Of a DNA stretch of 9,544 nucleotides, positions 5,923 through 9,544 are shown one piece after another. Source of the DNA: JACVRN01 sp036389255. GTDB lineage: Bacteria; Acidobacteriota; Blastocatellia; Pyrinomonadales; Pyrinomonadaceae. Location of the stretch: positions 1-9,544 of the forward strand of contig DASVQI010000031.1 of assembly GCA_036389255.1 (NCBI GenBank), read 5' to 3'. Every line of letters begins with the position of its first letter. The first letter of the stretch is position 1. A model generated the notes under the pieces. That model searched no databases. It was given only the letters and a program-made list of their open reading frames with translations, and was not told the DNA's origin. The position numbers and the translations under genes were made by a program.

Positions 5923-8900
5923 TTAGTTCCGAAGTGTTTCTCCGGCTTGACTGAGCAGTTCTTCGACCTCTTCGTCCGACAGGTGCTTTAGTCTCTCCAT
6001 GGCTTGTTCCAGTCTTCGCTCATCAATCACATGCGGCACTTTGAGCGGTTCCAGCTTCGCGGCCAGCCCCGCGATGGTCGGCGTTTCAAAGAAACTGCGC
6101 AACGGCAGTTCTATGCCGCACGACTGTCTGATTTTGTTGATGGCCTGAGTCGCAAGTAGTGAATGGCCGCCGAGTTCGAAGAAGTTGTCATGTATGCCCA
6201 CGCGCTCTATGCGCAGCAGTTCTCTCCATGACGCGGCCAGCATGATTTCCAGTGTCGTCTGCGGCGCGACGTATTCCGTACTAGCCATCTCGATTTCCGC
6301 GTCCGCCGTGGGTAAGGCGTGACGGTCAACTTTGCCGTTCGGCAGTAACGGAAGTTCAGGGAGAAAGATGAAAGCGGAAGGAATCATGTGCTCCGGCAGC
6401 CGCTCCTTCAGGAATCCACGCAACTCTTGAGGAGAGGTGTTTCCGGAGACAACCAGATAAGCGATTAAGCGCCGGGCTTCGTCTTCGTCAGCGACCGTCA
6501 ACGCACATTGTCTAACAGATGCATGACTGCCGAGGGCCGCTTCTATCTCCTCCAACTCTATACGCATGCCGCGAATCTTGACTTGATGGTCAATGCGCCC
6601 GGCAAACTCAAGCGTGCCGTCTGCCAGCCATCGTCCGAGGTCACGCGTCCTGTATGCTCTATCAGGATATTCCTGATGAAGTGGGTTCTGCACAAACACT
6701 TCCCGCGTCTCTCCCGGACGTTGATAATATCCGGCCGTCAGATATTTGCTGCGAATATAAATTTCACCCTTGACGCCGACGGGGCACAACTGCTTCTGCT
6801 GATCCAAGACCAAAATCTGCCGCCCGGCGATAGCGCGCCCGACCGGGATTAAATGCTTTTGGCTGTCTGCCTCGCTCACGCGGTAGTAAGTGGCCAGTAT
6901 GGATTCGGTCGGGCCGTAGAGATTGAAAAGCTCCGGAGGGCGAACCCTGAAGAGCCTGAACCATGCGCGAGCCAACTCCACCGGCAACACTTCACCGGCC
7001 AGTAGCATGAACTTCAAATCGGGCAGAGGATTCGCGTCAGGCACAGGGTTCTCAGTTTCAAGGTGTTGCAAGACCTGCCGGCAAAAGCTTGGCACAAGTT
7101 GCAGCAGAGAGAGTCTTTCGTCCCGCGCCCATTTGACGACAGCCGCCGGGTCAGCTTTCACCTCGGATGCGGTCAGGCACAGCGTCGCGCCGAAGCACAA
7201 CGCGGCGAAGATTTCTGCGTATGATGCGTCGTAGGTGATGGAAGCCCACTGTGCGATGCGGCTCGGCGCTTGAATCTGAAACTGCTGGCTCTGCCACTCT
7301 ATGAACTGGCAGAAGCTCTCGTGCGTTTGCATGATGCCTTTAGGTTGACCCGTAGAGCCGGAGGTGTAGACGATATACGCAAGCTCATGCGTAGAGACTT
7401 CACAAACCGGATTCCCCGTCGGACAAGTCCGGAACCAGCTTGAGCCTTCAATGGCCTCACGTGCGGAAAGCTCTGCCGTCCGCGCCTCATCAATCAGGAC
7501 AAGGCGGCAATGCTCCTGCTCCCGCAGGTGCTCAAGCAAAGAGCTTTGTTTCTTGAGCCCGGAGGATTCGGAAATCAGGAAGGACGGCTGTGCCTCCGTC
7601 AGAATTGTTTTAAGACGAGATGCCGGATAGTTCGAGTCCAGACAGACGAAGTGGCAACCGACCTTGAGGATGCCCAGCAGAGCCATTATCTGTCTAGGGC
7701 TGCTGTCGAGCATGACGGCCACAGGCTTCCCTCGCTCGATTCCGGCTTGCAGCAGTCCATGAGCAATCTGGTTGCTGCCATCATTCAGAGCAGCATAACT
7801 AATCTGTTGCCCGTCTAATGAAAGCGCGGGCGCGTCTGGCTGGCGCGCGGCCTGCTCCTCGAACAACTGGTGTGTGCATTTGTCCTGCGGGTAATCGTGA
7901 GCATCATTCCATTCGTTCAACAGTTGGGAGGCTTCCGCCGGTGTCAGTAGCGGCAGGGACGCAAGTTTCTGATTCGGCTCCGTCACGATGCCTTCTAAAA
8001 GTACCTGATAATGGTTCAGCATCCGTTCAATGGTCGCCGGTTCGAAAAGCTCGGAGTTATAAATGATAGATGTTAAGAGCCCTTCTTCAGTCTCCATCGT
8101 GTTCAAGATGAGGTCGAACTCCGTTGCCCCCGTATAAACCTCCACCGGATGCAAGCGTAGACCGGCATGCTCAAAGTGCGGAAGCGGTACGTTCTGAAGC
8201 ATGAACATGACTTGAAAGAGCGGCATCCTGTCCAGATTTCTGACGGGCTGTAGCTCTTCCACCAATCTTTCAAACGGCAGGTCTTGGTGTGTATATGCGC
8301 CCAGAGTCACCTCACGCACATGTTTCAACAGCTCGCGGAATCCGGCGCGACCGGATAGCTGCGTGCGCAGAACCAGAGTGTTGACAAAGAAACCTATCAG
8401 CCGCTCCGTTGCCACGTGATTACGATTAGCTATTGGCGTGCCGACGAGAATCTCTTCCTGCCCCGTGTAGCGATAGAGCAAGGCATCAAAGGCGGCGAGC
8501 AATGTCATAAACAGCGTGGCCGATTCTCGTCGGCTGAGAGATTTCAGCGATTCAAGCAGGGCTGTCGGGAGCACTTTAGCCAGCCGCCCTCCGCGCAAGC
8601 TCTGGACGGCTTTTCGCGGGCGGTCGGTTGGCAGGTCAAGCGCCGCCAACTCACCCGCCAACTGCTTCTTCCAATATAAAAGATGGCTTTCCAGCGTCTC
8701 GCCCTGCAAACACTTTCTTTGCCAGTAGGCGAAGTCCGCGTATTGAATCGGAAGTTCCGCGAGCGCCGGTGACTGGCCTTGTGACAGGGCTTCGTACAGC
8801 ACGCCTATCTCGTCGGCCATAATCGCAGTAGACCAGCCGTCTGAAATAATGTGATGTAAGACGAGCAGCAGCACATGCTCCTTCTCACTCAGGCGCACGA

Positions 8901-9544
8901 GAAAGAAGCGCAGAAGCGGCCCTTCAGCAAGGTCGAACGGCTGCCGCACAGCATCCTGCGTCAACTTGCGCGTCTCCTCTTCGCGCTCGGTTTCGGCCAA
9001 GTGGCTGAAATCAGCTTTATGCAAGTGGACGGGCAGGCTTTCTGAAATAACCTGCACCGGCTGGCCTTCAACCGTGGCGAAAGTGGTGCGTAGAATCTCG
9101 TGGCGCTTCACTATCTCGACGAGCGCTCGTTCCAGTGTATGAACGTCCAACCGGCCTGACAGGCGCACGGCATGGCGCATGTTGTAAGCAGGACTTTGAG
9201 GATTAAGTTGATGTATGAGCCAGAGACGCTGCTGGGCGAAAGAGAGCGGCAGCGCTTCATCGCGCGAGACTCTTTCGAGCGGCAGCCACTTTAACTCTTC
9301 ATGGTTGTTCAGCGCTCTTTCGATGTTGGATGCAAGTTCGCTTACCGTGGGCGCATCAAGGAATTTGCGCAGGGATAGCTCAATATTGAATGCCTCTCTG
9401 ACTCTCGCCACCACCTGCATCGCTTGCAGAGAATGTCCCCCCAGCCCGAAGAAACTGCTCCTCCGACCGACTCTTTCCACCCCCAGCACTTCGCCCCAGA
9501 TGGCCGCCACCATCTCTTCTATTCCGCCCTGCGGCTGCTCGTCC
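5923..9544 (-). CDS. Nonribosomal peptide synthetase, C-terminal part (PCP-C-A-PCP), 5' end outside window
   Basis: The reading frame is open from the window edge (9544) to a TAA stop at 5923-5925. The Met at 9513 is internal, because the frame continues upstream and a carrier domain is already under way, so the true start lies outside. Counting from that Met, the order is: carrier protein (about 1-70, LGGHS with phosphopantetheine Ser28); condensation domain (about 85-530, HHIISDG at 220-226 with catalytic His221); adenylation domain (about 535-1067); second carrier protein (about 1085-1155, Ser1118); and a charged helical tail to residue 1196. By family knowledge it extends a peptide by one residue and hands it to a following synthetase. 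There is no thioesterase, so it is not the last enzyme. The aminomutase and a second NRPS follow on the same strand. The A domain pocket is unusual and may select a beta-amino acid (separate entry). Domain calls are secure; the substrate is inferred. Confidence 0.97.
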   Translation of the reverse strand, partial: DEQPQGGIEEMVAAIWGEVLGVERVGRRSSFFGLGGHSLQAMQVVARVREAFNIELSLRKFLDAPTVSELASNIERALNNHEELKWLPLERVSRDEALPLSFAQQRLWLIHQLNPQSPAYNMRHAVRLSGRLDVHTLERALVEIVKRHEILRTTFATVEGQPVQVISESLPVHLHKADFSHLAETEREEETRKLTQDAVRQPFDLAEGPLLRFFLVRLSEKEHVLLLVLHHIISDGWSTAIMADEIGVLYEALSQGQSPALAELPIQYADFAYWQRKCLQGETLESHLLYWKKQLAGELAALDLPTDRPRKAVQSLRGGRLAKVLPTALLESLKSLSRRESATLFMTLLAAFDALLYRYTGQEEILVGTPIANRNHVATERLIGFFVNTLVLRTQLSGRAGFRELLKHVREVTLGAYTHQDLPFERLVEELQPVRNLDRMPLFQVMFMLQNVPLPHFEHAGLRLHPVEVYTGATEFDLILNTMETEEGLLTSIIYNSELFEPATIERMLNHYQVLLEGIVTEPNQKLASLPLLTPAEASQLLNEWNDAHDYPQDKCTHQLFEEQAARQPDAPALSLDGQQISYAALNDGSNQIAHGLLQAGIERGKPVAVMLDSSPRQIMALLGILKVGCHFVCLDSNYPASRLKTILTEAQPSFLISESSGLKKQSSLLEHLREQEHCRLVLIDEARTAELSAREAIEGSSWFRTCPTGNPVCEVSTHELAYIVYTSGSTGQPKGIMQTHESFCQFIEWQSQQFQIQAPSRIAQWASITYDASYAEIFAALCFGATLCLTASEVKADPAAVVKWARDERLSLLQLVPSFCRQVLQHLETENPVPDANPLPDLKFMLLAGEVLPVELARAWFRLFRVRPPELFNLYGPTESILATYYRVSEADSQKHLIPVGRAIAGRQILVLDQQKQLCPVGVKGEIYIRSKYLTAGYYQRPGETREVFVQNPLHQEYPDRAYRTRDLGRWLADGTLEFAGRIDHQVKIRGMRIELEEIEAALGSHASVRQCALTVADEDEARRLIAYLVVSGNTSPQELRGFLKERLPEHMIPSAFIFLPELPLLPNGKVDRHALPTADAEIEMASTEYVAPQTTLEIMLAASWRELLRIERVGIHDNFFELGGHSLLATQAINKIRQSCGIELPLRSFFETPTIAGLAAKLEPLKVPHVIDERRLEQAMERLKHLSDEEVEELLSQAGETLRN
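6040..6260 (-). other. Peptidyl carrier protein domain and C-terminal end of the first NRPS
   Basis: This thiolation domain has the core FFELGGHSLLATQ; the attachment Ser1118 codon is at 6160-6162. It is followed by about 40 residues rich in Glu and Leu (LSDEEVEELL) that end at the stop codon. Tails of this kind are common at the end of NRPS subunits. It may help docking to the next synthetase, but no specific docking-domain class could be assigned. Confidence 0.85.
6313..7911 (-). other. Adenylation domain with atypical pocket DAAQLALLAK, candidate beta-tyrosine activator
   Basis: The A3 loop YTSGSTGQPKG (residues 716-726), A5 NLYGPTE (864-870) and the A10 lysine in NGKVDR (Lys1061) are intact, so it should be active. 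Aligned by eye to GrsA PheA, the pocket residues are Asp762, Ala763, Ala766, Gln805, Leu837, Ala839, Leu865, Leu873, Ala874 and Lys1061. This matches no common proteinogenic code I know. It fits the pattern I recall for beta-tyrosine-activating A domains of the enediyne and chondramide pathways, which also have Gln at 278 and Ala at 331. The aminomutase gene next door supports this. Motif departures are A7 reading YRTRDL where YRTGDL is normal, and an atypical A2 region (LKVGCHFVCLDSNYP). The substrate is inferred; another beta-amino acid such as beta-phenylalanine is possible. Confidence 0.8.
7924..9261 (-). other. Condensation domain of the first NRPS
   Basis: This is a full-length C domain of about 445 residues. 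It opens with LPLSFAQQRLW and carries the active-site HHIISDG motif (His codons at 8851-8856), then the IGFFVNTLVLR and HQDLPFERLVEEL motifs in the usual order. The motifs look like the LCL class that joins two L-type units, and no epimerisation or dual-function signature was noticed. It would join the upstream peptidyl chain to the unit loaded by the unusual A domain next to it, possibly a beta-amino acid acceptor. Class assignment is by eye and would need a C-domain phylogeny. Confidence 0.85.
9271..9544 (-). other. Peptidyl carrier protein domain of the preceding module (partial)
   Basis: Residues upstream of and following the internal Met at 9513 form a thiolation domain with the core FFGLGGHSLQ. 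The Ser codon that would carry the 4'-phosphopantetheine arm is at 9430-9432. The domain belongs to the module upstream, whose A domain is outside the window. It would present the growing chain to the C domain that follows. Its first residues are cut by the window edge. Confidence 0.9.

Noticed and set aside
1..9544. CRISPR arrays, tRNA/rRNA genes, insertion sequences or attachment sites
   Set aside because: Nothing of this kind was seen; nearly the whole window is coding sequence of three genes, and the only long repeats are within the C domains.

Overview
The window lies inside a nonribosomal peptide synthetase (NRPS) gene cluster. All real genes are on the minus strand, so transcription runs from high to low coordinates. 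Three genes are visible, in this order: (1) the 3' part of an NRPS gene (9544 to 5923) encoding carrier protein - condensation (C) - adenylation (A) - carrier protein and a short C-terminal tail; (2) a complete MIO-type ammonia-lyase/aminomutase gene (5795 to 4203, 530 residues), best read as a tyrosine (or phenylalanine) 2,3-aminomutase of the CmdF/SgcC4 type rather than a histidine ammonia-lyase; (3) the 5' part of a second NRPS gene (4206 to 1, open at the window edge) encoding C - A - carrier protein - C (partial). The aminomutase stop and the second NRPS start overlap as ATGA, and a 127-base gap with a good ribosome binding site separates the first NRPS from the aminomutase, so all three look like one operon.

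How the genes could work together (inference): the aminomutase would turn L-tyrosine into beta-tyrosine. The A domain of the first NRPS has the unusual ten-residue pocket DAAQLALLAK (my alignment to GrsA PheA), which fits the pattern I recall for beta-tyrosine-activating A domains (Gln at 278, Ala at 331). The second NRPS starts with a C domain that would join that unit to the residue chosen by its own A domain, whose pocket DAFFLGVTYK resembles isoleucine/valine codes. The window would then encode a '...-beta-Tyr-Ile/Val-...' segment of a longer peptide. No epimerase, methyltransferase, ketosynthase, thioesterase, transporter or regulator is visible.

A second layer of interest is the mosaic relationship of the two C domains in the second NRPS. 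At a constant distance of 3180 bases (1060 codons, one module), nearly identical DNA tracts alternate sharply with unrelated-looking tracts, which suggests module duplication plus gene conversion. One of these tracts, about 3055-3300, uses only AGA/AGG for arginine and is purine-rich on the coding strand, unlike the A domain beside it.

Organism: a bacterium of medium GC content (roughly mid-50s by eye, not computed) with large NRPS genes. The protein style would fit soil groups such as Acidobacteriota or Myxococcota, or cyanobacteria, but the window does not settle this. There is no gene-free stretch over 300 bases; the only intergenic sequence is 5796-5922.
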